A stretch of 64,000 nucleotides of DNA from JBQTHP01 sp052389755 (lineage in GTDB: Bacteria > Pseudomonadota > Gammaproteobacteria > Steroidobacterales > Steroidobacteraceae). This document shows positions 8,599 through 16,921 of the stretch, one piece after another. The notes beneath the pieces were generated by a model. It was not told the origin of the DNA, did no database searches, and worked only from the letters and a program-made list of their open reading frames with translations. The DNA is taken from NCBI GenBank assembly GCA_052389755.1, contig JBQTHP010000017.1:1-64000 (forward strand), read 5' to 3'. Numbering within the stretch: position 1 is the first letter of the stretch; every line of letters starts with the position of its first letter. The translations under genes and the position numbers were made by a program.

Positions 8599-11091
8599 TC
8601 AGCCGGCGCGTAACGTCGAGAGGGGCGGCTGACGGACGACCGAGCGGGTGGCGAGCCATCCGCTGCCGGCAACCAGCACGACGCCACCGAGAAGTCCGGC
8701 GACCCACACCCAGATGTCGAACGCGTATCCCCCGAGCTCGAGCACGCGCGTCGCTACGAAGTACCCGGCGACCGAAGCACCGAGCGCTGCCAGAACGCCG
8801 GCGAGCAAGCCCAGCATCGTGAATTCCGCGAGCACGCCCTGCAGCACCGTGGCGCGGCTCGCGCCCAGCGTGCGCAGCATCGCGCTCTCGTAGCGCCGCT
8901 CGTCGCGACTCGCCTGCACCGCCGCGAGCAGCACGGTGAGGCCTGCGAAGAGGGTGAACATGAAAACGCTTTGCACCGCGAGCACCGCCTTGTCGACGAC
9001 GGACCGTACCTGCGTGAGAAGGTCGTCGAGGTCAAAGATCGAGACGCTCGGAAACCGCCGCACGAGATCGCTGAGCACGCGCGCCTCGGTGGGCTTGAAG
9101 TACGCGCTCGTCAGGTACGTGCCGGCGGTGTCATCGAGCAGGCCGGGCGGAAAGACGACGAAGAAGTTCGGCTGGAAGCTGTCCCACTTCACCTTTCGAA
9201 TGCTCGCGACCCGCCCTTCGATCGCCTCGCCCGCGACGTCGAAGCCGAGCGTATCGCCCACGTTCACACCGAGGGACTCCTGATATTCCGTGGCGAGCGA
9301 GATGAGCGGCTTGCCGTAGTCCTTTTTCGTGAACCAGCGGCCGGCGACGATGCGGTTGTCCGGGCCGAGCTCCGGCGCCCAGGTGATGTTCTGCTCGCGC
9401 ATCGCGAAGCCTTCGGCGCGCGAATCGGCGAAGTGCATGCTCTCGACGGGCTCGCCGTTGATGTGTGTCATGCGCGCCCGCACCATCGGCAGCACGCGCG
9501 GCACCTGCGCGCCGCGGTCGCGCAGGAACTGAAGGAATTCCTCTCGATCGTCCGGCGGGATGTTGATGAAGAAGTAGTTCGGGATGTCCATCGGGAGGCT
9601 GTTGCGCCAGTCCGCGTCCAGGTCTTCGCGCACCACCGCGAGCAGCAACAGCACCATGATGCCGACGCCGAAGGCGACGATCTGCACCACGCTTTCCGCA
9701 CGGCGGCGACTTAGATTCGCCACGCCGTAGCGCCAGGCGACGCCGACGCTGCCGCGCAGCAGGCCCGCGAGCCGCACGAGGACCGCGCCGCCGCCCGCGA
9801 GCAGCAGCACGAACCCGATGAGGCCGGCCGTGAAGCCGATGAACAGCGTCCAGTCGCGCACCACCCAGTAGATGAGACCGAGCACGACTGCGACCGCGGG
9901 GCCGAATGCGAGCAGCACCAGCGGCGGCGGCGGCCCCACATCGCGCCGCAGGACACGGATCGTCGGCACGCGCGCGAGCTGCAAGAGCGGCGGCAAGGCG
10001 AAACCCGCGAGCACCGCGATGGCGGTCGCAAAGCCGATCGCGACCGGCGCGAGGTCCGCCGGCGGCAGCTCGGACTTCAGCAGACCGCGAATCGCGTACA
10101 CGAGCCAGGTCTGGGCGAGGAAACCGAGCAGTGAGCCGATCAGCGCCGCGAGCACCGCGATCGCCAGCAGCTGCAGAAGGCTCACCGCGAGCGTGAAGCC
10201 GCGCGTGGCACCGAGAGTCTTCATGAGCGCCACCGCATCGAGGTGGCGCTGCACATAGCGCCGCGCGGCCATCGCCACCGCTATCGAGCAGAGCAGCACG
10301 CTCACGAGGCTCGCAAGGCTCAGGAACCGACCCGCGCGGTCGGTGGCGTTCTTGATCTGCGGGCTCGCCTCGGTGACGTCCATCAAGCGCTCGCCACGCT
10401 GCCTGTTCTCGGCGAGCCACGCCTTGAAGGCGTCGATCGCGTCGCGCTCGCCGGCGAACAGCGCGCCGTAGCTCACGCGGCTGCCCGGTTGGATGAGCTC
10501 GGTGCGCTCGAGATCGGCTCGATTGAGGATGAGGCTCGGAGCGAGGTCGGCGAACGTGCCGCCCTGATCCGGACGCGAGATGAGCACGCGTGCGACGCGA
10601 AACGAAGCGCCGCCGATCGAAAGCTCCGATCCAACCCGACCGCCGATCGAGGCGAGGAGCTTCGAGTCTGGCCACGCCTCGCCGGGCGCCGGGATGCCCT
10701 CGGCCGGACGCCCCGGTGCGAAGGGCTCATCCGCCACCAGCACCTTGCCCCGCAGCGGATATCCCTCGCCCACCGCCCGCAAGTTCGTGAGCTGGTTCTG
10801 CTCGCCGTGAAAGACCACCGACAGCAGCGAAGTGCTGCGCGCGGTGGCGAGCCCGCGGCGCCGCGCCTCATCGAAATACTCCTCGCCGATCGGCCGGCTC
10901 GAACGCAACCGGATGTCCGCCGCGAGCACCTCGCTCGCCTGCAGATCCACGGCCGTGCTGATGCGCCCGACGAGAAAGCCGACGCCGGTCAAGGCGGCGA
11001 CCGCGACGGTCAACGCGAGCAGCAGCACGCCGAGCTCGCCGGAGCGCCACTCTCGGCCGAGCATTCGAAGGGCCAGCGTGAGTGCGCTCAT
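8599..11091 (-). CDS. ybbP: ABC transporter permease, FtsX/MacB superfamily (YbbP-like)
   Basis: Permease of 830 residues with two FtsX-type modules, close to the length of E. coli YbbP. The N-terminal TM anchor is followed by a periplasmic domain, a central TM cluster (about 260-520) and a C-terminal FtsX core with ALGASVAGYFVATRVLELG near the end. I chose the ATG at 11091 (protein starts MSALTLALRML) because the frame upstream of it reads as low-complexity Arg/Ala shadow sequence. The partner ATPase lies 17 bp upstream on the same strand. In E. coli this pair sits next to tesA, as here. It is thought to act in envelope lipid or lipoprotein handling; the substrate is inferred only. Confidence 0.88.
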   Translation of the reverse strand: MSALTLALRMLGREWRSGELGVLLLALTVAVAALTGVGFLVGRISTAVDLQASEVLAADIRLRSSRPIGEEYFDEARRRGLATARSTSLLSVVFHGEQNQLTNLRAVGEGYPLRGKVLVADEPFAPGRPAEGIPAPGEAWPDSKLLASIGGRVGSELSIGGASFRVARVLISRPDQGGTFADLAPSLILNRADLERTELIQPGSRVSYGALFAGERDAIDAFKAWLAENRQRGERLMDVTEASPQIKNATDRAGRFLSLASLVSVLLCSIAVAMAARRYVQRHLDAVALMKTLGATRGFTLAVSLLQLLAIAVLAALIGSLLGFLAQTWLVYAIRGLLKSELPPADLAPVAIGFATAIAVLAGFALPPLLQLARVPTIRVLRRDVGPPPPLVLLAFGPAVAVVLGLIYWVVRDWTLFIGFTAGLIGFVLLLAGGGAVLVRLAGLLRGSVGVAWRYGVANLSRRRAESVVQIVAFGVGIMVLLLLAVVREDLDADWRNSLPMDIPNYFFINIPPDDREEFLQFLRDRGAQVPRVLPMVRARMTHINGEPVESMHFADSRAEGFAMREQNITWAPELGPDNRIVAGRWFTKKDYGKPLISLATEYQESLGVNVGDTLGFDVAGEAIEGRVASIRKVKWDSFQPNFFVVFPPGLLDDTAGTYLTSAYFKPTEARVLSDLVRRFPSVSIFDLDDLLTQVRSVVDKAVLAVQSVFMFTLFAGLTVLLAAVQASRDERRYESAMLRTLGASRATVLQGVLAEFTMLGLLAGVLAALGASVAGYFVATRVLELGGYAFDIWVWVAGLLGGVVLVAGSGWLATRSVVRQPPLSTLRAG

Positions 11092-11108
11092 TGCGTTCGT
11101 ACCGCCGC

Positions 11109-11780
11109 CTATTCGAGGCGGCCGGCCTCCATGTGCAGGACCCGCCCGCATCGGGAGGCGAGCTCGCGATCGTGCGTCACTAGAACGAGCGTGGTGTGGG
11201 AGTGCGCGTTGAGGTCGAACAGAAGCTGACCGATGCGTCCGCCCGTTCCCGTATCGAGATTGCCGGTGGGCTCGTCGGCAAACAGCACGGCCGGCCGCGT
11301 CACGAAGGCGCGCGCGATCGCGACGCGCTGCTGCTCCCCGCCCGAGAGCTGTCGCGGGTAATGACCGGTGCGCTCGCGCAGTCCCACACGATCGAGCGTA
11401 TCGCGCGCCGTGCGCCGCGCGTCGGATCGACCGGCGAGCTCCAGCGGCAGCATCACGTTCTCGAGTGCCGTGAGCGCCGGCACCAGATGGAAAGACTGGA
11501 ACACGAACCCGACGCGCTGCGCGCGCAGCCGTGCGCGCCCGTCCTCGTCGAGCTGCGTGAGATCCGTTCCTGCGAGCCAAACCTTGCCGGACGTGGGGAG
11601 GTCGAGTCCGGCCAGGAGTGCGAGCAGCGTGGATTTGCCGGCGCCCGATGCCCCGACGACCGCAACTGACTCGCCCGCGCCGATGTCCAACGACACGCGG
11701 CTGACGATGGTCAGCTCACCTTCGGGACTGCTAACCTGTTTTGAGAGGTTTTCCGCTTTGAGAACGCTGTCGAGATTCAT
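11109..11780 (-). CDS. ybbA: ABC transporter ATP-binding protein (YbbA-like)
   Basis: ATPase of 223 residues with Walker A GASGAGKST (about 44-52), a Q-loop (FVFQSFHLVP), signature LSGGEQQRVAIARA, Walker B VLFADEPTGNLD and an H-loop (VTHDRELASR). It belongs to the LolD/MacB-type group that partners FtsX-like permeases. The ATG at 11780 gives an N-terminus matching YbbA (MNLDSVLKAENLSK); longer starts would run deep into tesA. Its first codons overlap the divergent tesA start by 23 bp, so the two genes share a compact control region. Confidence 0.9.
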   Translation of the reverse strand: MNLDSVLKAENLSKQVSSPEGELTIVSRVSLDIGAGESVAVVGASGAGKSTLLALLAGLDLPTSGKVWLAGTDLTQLDEDGRARLRAQRVGFVFQSFHLVPALTALENVMLPLELAGRSDARRTARDTLDRVGLRERTGHYPRQLSGGEQQRVAIARAFVTRPAVLFADEPTGNLDTGTGGRIGQLLFDLNAHSHTTLVLVTHDRELASRCGRVLHMEAGRLE

Positions 11781-12396
11781 CGGCGCCTGGTCGCTGGCTC
11801 TTTTCGTGATCGTGGTCGCGGCGCAGGCGACGGCCGCACCGAATCGCACCATCCTTGTGCTCGGCGACAGCCTGAGCGCCGCGTACGGATTGCGCGCGGA
11901 CCAGGGGTGGGTCGCCTTGCTTCAGAAACGGCTGCAGGCACAAGGGTACGGATACCGTGTCGTCAACGCCAGCGCCAGCGGCGAGACGTCGGCCGGCGGG
12001 CTGCAGCGATTGCCACGCGCGCTCGAGCTGCACAAACCCACGATCGTCATCCTCGAGCTCGGAGCCAACGACGGGCTGCGCGGGTTGCCGCTCGCCGGCA
12101 CGCGCCGAAATCTGCAGCAAATAGTCAGTCTTTCGAAGGCCGCCGACGCGCACGTGATGCTGCTCGGCATGCGCATGCCGCCGAACTACGGGCCGCGCTA
12201 CACGGCGGAGTTCACGCGCATGTACGACGAGATCGCGAGGCGCGAGAAGCTTCCGCTCGTACCGTTCTTTCTGGAAGAGGTGGCGCTGCGCGCCGAGCTC
12301 ATGCAGGCGGACGGTCTCCATCCGAGCGCCAAGGCGCAACCGATCCTGCTCGACACCTTGTGGCCGACGCTCACGCCGCTGCTGCGGCGAGGATAG
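11758..12396 (+). CDS. tesA: Multifunctional acyl-CoA thioesterase / lysophospholipase (SGNH hydrolase)
   Basis: SGNH-family esterase of 212 residues from the proposed TTG start at 11758 (E. coli TesA is about 208). It has a hydrophobic signal peptide (about 8-27, ending QATAAP), block I GDSLSAAYG with the catalytic Ser, the Gly block (NASASGETSAGG), block III GANDGLRG and the Asp/His block DGLHPSAKAQ. It is periplasmic and hydrolyses acyl thioesters and lysophospholipids. TTG 11758 was chosen because a GAGAGG motif lies about 10 bp upstream and the signal peptide then has a normal length. Divergent from ybbA as in E. coli, with overlapping starts; fadD follows after 38 bp. Confidence 0.9.
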   Translation: MRTLSRFIGAWSLALFVIVVAAQATAAPNRTILVLGDSLSAAYGLRADQGWVALLQKRLQAQGYGYRVVNASASGETSAGGLQRLPRALELHKPTIVILELGANDGLRGLPLAGTRRNLQQIVSLSKAADAHVMLLGMRMPPNYGPRYTAEFTRMYDEIARREKLPLVPFFLEEVALRAELMQADGLHPSAKAQPILLDTLWPTLTPLLRRG

Positions 12397-12410
12397 GCCG
12401 CGCGTATACC

Positions 12411-12416
12411 TATAAT
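12411..12416 (+). promoter_or_regulatory. Candidate -10 element upstream of fadD
   Basis: A perfect TATAAT lies 18 bp upstream of the fadD ATG, preceded by a TA-rich GTATACC. No good -35 hexamer is seen 16-18 bp further upstream. If used, it would give a leader of only about a dozen bases. I infer it from the hexamer alone. Confidence 0.35.
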
Positions 12417-12434
12417 CGGTCCGCAGGGGGAGCG

Positions 12435-14105
12435 ATGGATAAATTCTGGCTCAAATCGTACCCACAGGGCGTCCCGGCCGAGATCGATCCGAACGAGTTC
12501 CGCTCGCTGAAGGAGCTCGTCGAGACCTCCTGTGCGAAGTTCGCGGATTACACCGCCTTCGTTCAGATGGGTCGTTCGATGAGCTATCGCGAGCTCGACG
12601 ACCTCTCGCGGGGCTTTGCCGCGTGGCTGCAGAAGACCGCGGGCCTGCGCAAGGGAGATCGCATCGCGATCATGCTGCCGAACGTCCTGCAGTATCCGAT
12701 CGCCATGCTCGGCGCGCTGCGCGCCGGCCTCACGATCGTGAACACCAATCCCCTCTACACCGCACGCGAGCTCGAACATCAGCTCACCGACGCCGGCGCG
12801 ACGACGATCGTGATACTCGAGAACTTCGCGGGCGTGCTGCAGGAGGTTTTGGCGCGCACGAAGGTGAAGCGCGTGCTGGTGACTGCGGTCGGCGACTTCC
12901 TCAGATTTCCGAAGTCATGGATCGTGAACTATGTCGTGCGCCACCGCCGCAAGCAGGTGCCGGCGTGGCGCATCGAGGGCGCGCTCGATTTCAGGTCCGT
13001 AGTGATTTCGGGCCGCGGACTTGCGCTCGACCCCGTGGACGTCACGCACGAGGACATCGCGTTTCTGCAGTACACCGGCGGCACCACCGGCGTATCGAAA
13101 GGCGCCGTCCTCACGCATGGCAATATGGTCGCGAACGTGCTCCAGGGACGCGCCTGGTTCCAGGGCGGACTCACGGCAGGCAGCACGTACGTGATCGCGC
13201 TGCCGCTGTACCACATCTTTTCTCTGACCGCGAACCTGCTGCTCTTCATGACGATCGGGGCGCGCGGAATTCTCATCGTGAATCCACGCGACTTCGCCGC
13301 TTTCCTGAGAGAGCTGAAACACGACCCACCCAACTTCTTCATGGGGGTAAACACGCTCTTCAACGCGCTCATGAATACGCCCGGCTTCGACGCCGTGGAT
13401 TGGAGCAAGCTGCACGGAACGGTGGGAGGCGGCATGGCCGTGCAGGGCGCGGTCGCAGAACGCTGGAAGAAGATGACCGGCTGCGTTCTGAGCCAGGGCT
13501 GGGGACTCACCGAGACGTCACCGATCGCAGCGATGAATCCCCTGCGCGGTACGGATTTCAACGGCTCGATCGGACTGCCCGTCTCCTCGACCGAGATCTC
13601 GATTCGCGACGATGACGGCCGCGCCCTCACAATCGGCGAGATCGGCGAGATCTGCGTGCGCGGCCCGCAGGTGATGCGCGGCTATTGGAACCGCCCCGAC
13701 GAGACCGAAAAAGTGATGCTGCCCGACGGCTGGCTCCGCACCGGCGATATCGGCCGCATGGACGCGAACGGCTTCGTGTACATCGAGGATCGGAAGAAGG
13801 ACATGATCCTGGTTTCCGGCTTCAACGTTTATCCCAACGAAGTCGAAAGCGTCGCGGCGGCCCATCCGGGCGTGCTTGAAGTTGCAGCGGTCGCACAACC
13901 CGATGAACGGTCCGGCGAAGTCGTCGCGCTGTTCGTCGTGCGTAAAGATCCGAATCTCACGGAGAAAGACGTGATCGATCACACCCGCAAGTCGCTGACG
14001 GGGTACAAGGTACCGAAGCGGGTCTACTTCAAGACTGAATTACCAAAGACGAACGTAGGGAAGATCTTGCGACGCGCGTTGAGGGAAGAGTTGCCGCGAT
14101 CTTGA
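12435..14105 (+). CDS. fadD: Long-chain fatty acid-CoA ligase
   Basis: AMP-forming acyl-CoA synthetase of 556 residues (E. coli FadD is about 561). It activates long-chain fatty acids to acyl-CoA for beta-oxidation or phospholipid synthesis. The P-loop-like motif YTGGTTGVSKGA lies at about 213-224. It is followed by the adenylate region (GWGLTETSP), the hinge motif (YIEDRKKDMILVSGFNVYP) and a C-terminal catalytic Lys in GKILRRALRE. The ATG at 12435 follows a GGGGGAG ribosome site by 3 bp; the open frame upstream lies in the tesA shadow. It is placed directly after tesA, which pairs an acyl thioesterase with an acyl-CoA ligase. Confidence 0.93.
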   Translation: MDKFWLKSYPQGVPAEIDPNEFRSLKELVETSCAKFADYTAFVQMGRSMSYRELDDLSRGFAAWLQKTAGLRKGDRIAIMLPNVLQYPIAMLGALRAGLTIVNTNPLYTARELEHQLTDAGATTIVILENFAGVLQEVLARTKVKRVLVTAVGDFLRFPKSWIVNYVVRHRRKQVPAWRIEGALDFRSVVISGRGLALDPVDVTHEDIAFLQYTGGTTGVSKGAVLTHGNMVANVLQGRAWFQGGLTAGSTYVIALPLYHIFSLTANLLLFMTIGARGILIVNPRDFAAFLRELKHDPPNFFMGVNTLFNALMNTPGFDAVDWSKLHGTVGGGMAVQGAVAERWKKMTGCVLSQGWGLTETSPIAAMNPLRGTDFNGSIGLPVSSTEISIRDDDGRALTIGEIGEICVRGPQVMRGYWNRPDETEKVMLPDGWLRTGDIGRMDANGFVYIEDRKKDMILVSGFNVYPNEVESVAAAHPGVLEVAAVAQPDERSGEVVALFVVRKDPNLTEKDVIDHTRKSLTGYKVPKRVYFKTELPKTNVGKILRRALREELPRS

Positions 14106-14117
14106 GCAGAACAGGTC

Positions 14118-14160
14118 AGAGCGCTCGCGGGCGGCCGTCCCTCGCTACCGCCCGCGCTCT
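14118..14160. terminator. Imperfect hairpin at the fadD / DUF6502 convergent junction
   Basis: AGAGC plus GCGGGCGG on the left pair with CCGCCCGC plus GCTCT on the right, with a 3-base bulge and a loop of about 13 bases. It lies 13 bp after the fadD stop and overlaps the end of the convergent gene. There is no U-tract on either strand, so this is a possible bidirectional stop signal only. Confidence 0.35.
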
Positions 14161-15014
14161 TGCCGAGGTCGGGTCGCTTGATCAAATTTCTCGACTACAT
14201 ATACTCCTAGTCCGACGCTGGTTTTTTGGTCCGAGGTCCCGGTCCCCGTTGGATGGCTCGCGTTCTGACTCGCGATCCATTCGGCCACGCTATCCAATAG
14301 CGCCACACCTCGCCGCGCGAACGTTCGCTTGAAGAGAGCGACTTGATCAGGCGAGTCGAGGCGCGCTTCGCGGAATCCTCGGAAGATTGGTGGCCGATCA
14401 GCGCGCCCGCGATCCGTGACTGACTCCGCAAAGTCCTGTAGCAGCTGAGCGACTTCGACGAACTCTGGGTTTGGACTTCGCCGTAAAACAGAGGATGCGA
14501 TTCGCAGACACCCGGTCCTCGTCCGGACAACTGCCCGCATTCGCTCTAGCTCCCGCCAGACAGCTACCGGAGTTACATCGCCGCCGTACTTTCGCACGAG
14601 TGCCACGAAACTCTCGGCACCTGCAGAGAAAGGTAGCTCAGCTGGTTTGCCGTTCTTGGAAATGAATCGTGGATCCAACCGCCAGCCTTGCAGAACTCTC
14701 AGTGCTCGCTGCTGCATGCTGCGCTTGATCGCGTACGGTTTCTTGCTCTGTCGCGCGCGGACGAGCGCGGCTGCATCCTTTCGCGTGAGCCCAGTTACCA
14801 CCGAAAGGCGAGACACGTTCGGTTTGCGCCCCACTGGCGTAACTTCCGCGATGGCTGCTTCAACGTAAGACTGTTTGGCCGCCTGAAAGAAGTCACCTAT
14901 ACCGATACCGTGGCGCAACAGAAGTCGCGCTATCGGCAGTAGCATTGCTACGAGCAGCCGATCAGATGAAGTAATGGCCTTCAGACGGCCGCTCATGCGC
15001 TGGGCAGGTGGCAT
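14145..15014 (-). CDS. DUF6502-like protein, paralogue A
   Basis: Protein of about 289 residues, homologous to the genes at 15033 and 16922. Shared blocks are an N-terminal helix with LLRHGIGIGDF, a helix-turn-helix-like stretch (VSRLSVVTGLTRKDA), a central block (VLQGWRLDPRFISKNGKP) and a C-terminal VGLGVYV. I believe this is the DUF6502 family; its function is not known. The HTH-like segment suggests, but does not show, nucleic-acid binding. I took the ATG at 15014; ATG 14996 and TTG 15020 are alternatives, and none has a clear ribosome site. GC content is visibly below the neighbouring housekeeping genes. It follows paralogue B by 18 bp, so they are probably co-transcribed. Confidence 0.72.
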   Translation of the reverse strand: MPPAQRMSGRLKAITSSDRLLVAMLLPIARLLLRHGIGIGDFFQAAKQSYVEAAIAEVTPVGRKPNVSRLSVVTGLTRKDAAALVRARQSKKPYAIKRSMQQRALRVLQGWRLDPRFISKNGKPAELPFSAGAESFVALVRKYGGDVTPVAVWRELERMRAVVRTRTGCLRIASSVLRRSPNPEFVEVAQLLQDFAESVTDRGRADRPPIFRGFREARLDSPDQVALFKRTFARRGVALLDSVAEWIASQNASHPTGTGTSDQKTSVGLGVYVVEKFDQATRPRQERGR

Positions 15015-15032
15015 TCGCAATCTAAATCGGTG

Positions 15033-15794
15033 TCACGAGCGCCCGTCAGTGAGCGACGCCTCGGGCTCTGAATAAATAGAGAACAGCCCCAGCCCAACCC
15101 GCCTGCGTGGAACACGGGAGTGACTGTCGCCCGCGTGCGCTTCGAGCCAATCGTCAATCTCCTCAAGGAATGTGAGGCTACGATGACCAATGAACGTGAT
15201 GAACTCATCAATCGCTCGGTTCGGCACCGACACACTTTCGACCTTACGCCAGAACAGTTTCGGTTCACGCGAGCTCGCCGATCTACGGACTATCTGGTTG
15301 AAGGTGGATGTCACATCGCATAAGAACGACGCCATGGGCTCAAATGCCATCGCACTCGGCGACGTGATGAAAAAGAACGGATTAATGAGCCTGTATTTTC
15401 CATCGCTCAATTTCTTGACGTTGCCGTAACGGGACAGGACAGCCAACATTGGCTTAGCTGACAGTCGAGCGCCGATGCTCTGAACCAGCGCAGCGAAACC
15501 GTTGCGCCCCGCGAGGGGAAGATCTCTCGGAGATCCAGCGCGATCGAGAAAACGCGCATCGCGCCGCCAACGCGCCACTACGTCCGCGTATACGGTGCTA
15601 TGTCCGATGTTCTCCATGGTCCTTGGGGTTCGAAGCCGCGCGGCACGTCTCATGGCACGATCGAAACTTCGTTCGGCCGCGGTCGCGCTGAGGCCCGCGC
15701 TACGAAAGAACGTCGCAATCGGAAACAACAGTGACGTAGCGCTCTTTTCGTCAAATTTCGTCGCGCCTGCCAGCGGAATATGCATCCGTTTCAT
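15033..15794 (-). CDS. DUF6502-like protein, paralogue B (lacks the HTH-like segment)
   Basis: Protein of 253 residues sharing the central block with A and C (VVARWRRDARFLDRAGSP, then LPLAGRNGFAALVQ) and the C-terminal WLEAH...VGLGLF block. The N-terminal TGLTRKD-like helix-turn-helix stretch present in A and C is absent or unrecognisable here, which may indicate division of labour or decay. The ATG at 15794 was chosen because GAGAGG lies 7 bp upstream; an in-frame TTG at 15836 would add 14 residues. Function unknown. Confidence 0.7.
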   Translation of the reverse strand: MKRMHIPLAGATKFDEKSATSLLFPIATFFRSAGLSATAAERSFDRAMRRAARLRTPRTMENIGHSTVYADVVARWRRDARFLDRAGSPRDLPLAGRNGFAALVQSIGARLSAKPMLAVLSRYGNVKKLSDGKYRLINPFFFITSPSAMAFEPMASFLCDVTSTFNQIVRRSASSREPKLFWRKVESVSVPNRAIDEFITFIGHRSLTFLEEIDDWLEAHAGDSHSRVPRRRVGLGLFSIYSEPEASLTDGRS

Positions 15795-16093
15795 TCTTGA
15801 ACCTCTCTTCGCGAGCACGGTGTTGGTTGCGCTCAAGGTGGAAGATAGCGATACGTTAATCGGCTATCGACGTGCCACGATCGGCGGTGTCGCAGGAAAC
15901 TGGATGTCAACGCAAGGGGCAATTCGGGCCATTAAGCCCGCAAATTCGCCGCCGCACGATGTTCGCGCTTCGGCGACTAGCCCACGCGCGTTGCGCAGCC
16001 GAGCAGACACGATTCGCGCGAACGATCGGGCCCAGTCCCCGAAACGGAAAAGGGCCCCACAGGGCCCTTTCGGTGTCGCGATTGCTGGGCAGA
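15795..16093. other. Spacer between paralogue B and the DUF5666 gene
   Basis: About 300 bp without a supported gene. It contains the terminator hairpin at 16047-16070 belonging to the upstream DUF5666 gene and presumably the promoter for the A/B pair. I see nothing else definite. Confidence 0.5.
16047..16070 (-). terminator. Rho-independent terminator after the DUF5666 gene
   Basis: A perfect 9-bp stem (AAAGGGCCC at 16049-16057 paired with GGGCCCTTT at 16062-16070) with a 4-base loop. Read on the minus strand it ends in a short U-run. It lies 24 bp after the stop of the gene at 16094, which separates that gene's transcript from paralogues A and B. Confidence 0.75.
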
Positions 16094-16774
16094 TTACTGA
16101 ATACCGCTGCCGCCAACTCCAAGCGTGCCGCTGCCGCCAACTCCGAGCGTGCCGCTGCCGCCAACTCCAAGCGTGCCGCTGCCGCCAACTCCGAGCGTGC
16201 CGCTGCCGCCAACTCCTCGAACAATCTTTACGGTGTCTGCCAGAAGCAGTCCGTTTCGAGCTGGCTGCGTTCCGAACAGCTCGACCCAATCGCCCGCAGA
16301 CACTTCGAATGCTCCGCGCGACAGCGCAGAGGTGAAATCGACTGTTAAGCCACCGACTCGGAGCGTTCCAGCGTTCGTTACCGCTGAAACAGCGCCGGCG
16401 ACAAACACTTGGGTGCTGCCCTCCGTGTAGCGCTCCGGCAAGGAGTAAACCGTATGCTTGGATTTGCCGTCGGCGGAAACCTCAGCATCAATCCAGACAA
16501 GCTGTCCGACAAATATCCCGCGACGCTGAGGCGCGGATCCGTCCTGACTGTTCAGAACTATCGAAGCGTCCGTCAGTGGAAATTTTTGACCGAGAACGGT
16601 GATCGTCGCGTTAGACCGATCGACTTGGTCAATGGCGCCGACCGCAACCGGCGCGGCTTGCGATGTCGTCACCGCGAAAACATACGCAATTGGCACTAGC
16701 GCCGCGGCCCAGTCGACCAAGCAACGCCGGTTTGCCCCAAGCGTCTCCACGATTCCCCCCCTCGCGGCGCGCAC
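16094..16774 (-). CDS. Exported DUF5666-like protein with Gly-rich repeat tail
   Basis: Protein of 226 residues from a GTG start. A hydrophobic segment ending TTSQAAP (about 22-41) predicts export. Two beta-rich OB-like units follow (GAIDQVDRSNATITVLGQKF and GAVSAVTNAGTLRVGGLTVD), a pattern typical of DUF5666. The last 37 or so residues are a GVGGSGTL repeat, four full copies plus a partial, ending GSGIQ. Function is unknown; binding or cell-surface exposure would suit the architecture. It sits between DUF6502-like genes on the same strand, carries its own terminator and has a direct-repeat motif upstream, suggesting its own control. Confidence 0.7.
   Translation of the reverse strand: MRAARGGIVETLGANRRCLVDWAAALVPIAYVFAVTTSQAAPVAVGAIDQVDRSNATITVLGQKFPLTDASIVLNSQDGSAPQRRGIFVGQLVWIDAEVSADGKSKHTVYSLPERYTEGSTQVFVAGAVSAVTNAGTLRVGGLTVDFTSALSRGAFEVSAGDWVELFGTQPARNGLLLADTVKIVRGVGGSGTLGVGGSGTLGVGGSGTLGVGGSGTLGVGGSGIQ
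16104..16216. repeat. 24-bp tandem repeat inside the DUF5666 gene, 4.7 copies
   Basis: Units begin at 16104, 16128, 16152, 16176 and 16200 (last unit 17 bp). They encode the GVGGSGTL octapeptide on the minus strand. The units alternate between AAGCGTG and GAGCGTG at one position, so the true period is 48 bp (two 24-bp halves), which indicates recent duplication of a dimer. Confidence 0.95.
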
Positions 16775-16793
16775 CTAAACCAGGCGAACGTTT

Positions 16794-16817
16794 TTACTTA
16801 ACTCTATGTTACTTAAC
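16794..16817 (-). promoter_or_regulatory. Direct repeat upstream of the DUF5666 gene, candidate operator
   Basis: The 9-mer TTACTTAAC occurs at 16794-16802 and again at 16809-16817, a 15-bp period, in an unusually AT-rich patch 20-43 bp upstream of the GTG start. The spacing and position suit a regulator site or overlap with the promoter. No regulator can be named. Confidence 0.4.
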
Positions 16818-16921
16818 GCTAGCAGAGAAATGTGACGGTCGCCACAGTTTTGTACCTTGCAACGGGCCGCTTGGCGTGTCAGGGAAAAGGGGAGACGCCT
16901 TCCCACCTATTGGCGAGTGTC

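Noticed and set aside
16104..16216. CRISPR-like or minisatellite array
   Set aside because: The units are contiguous without spacers and translate in frame to a Gly-rich tail, so it is a coding tandem repeat.
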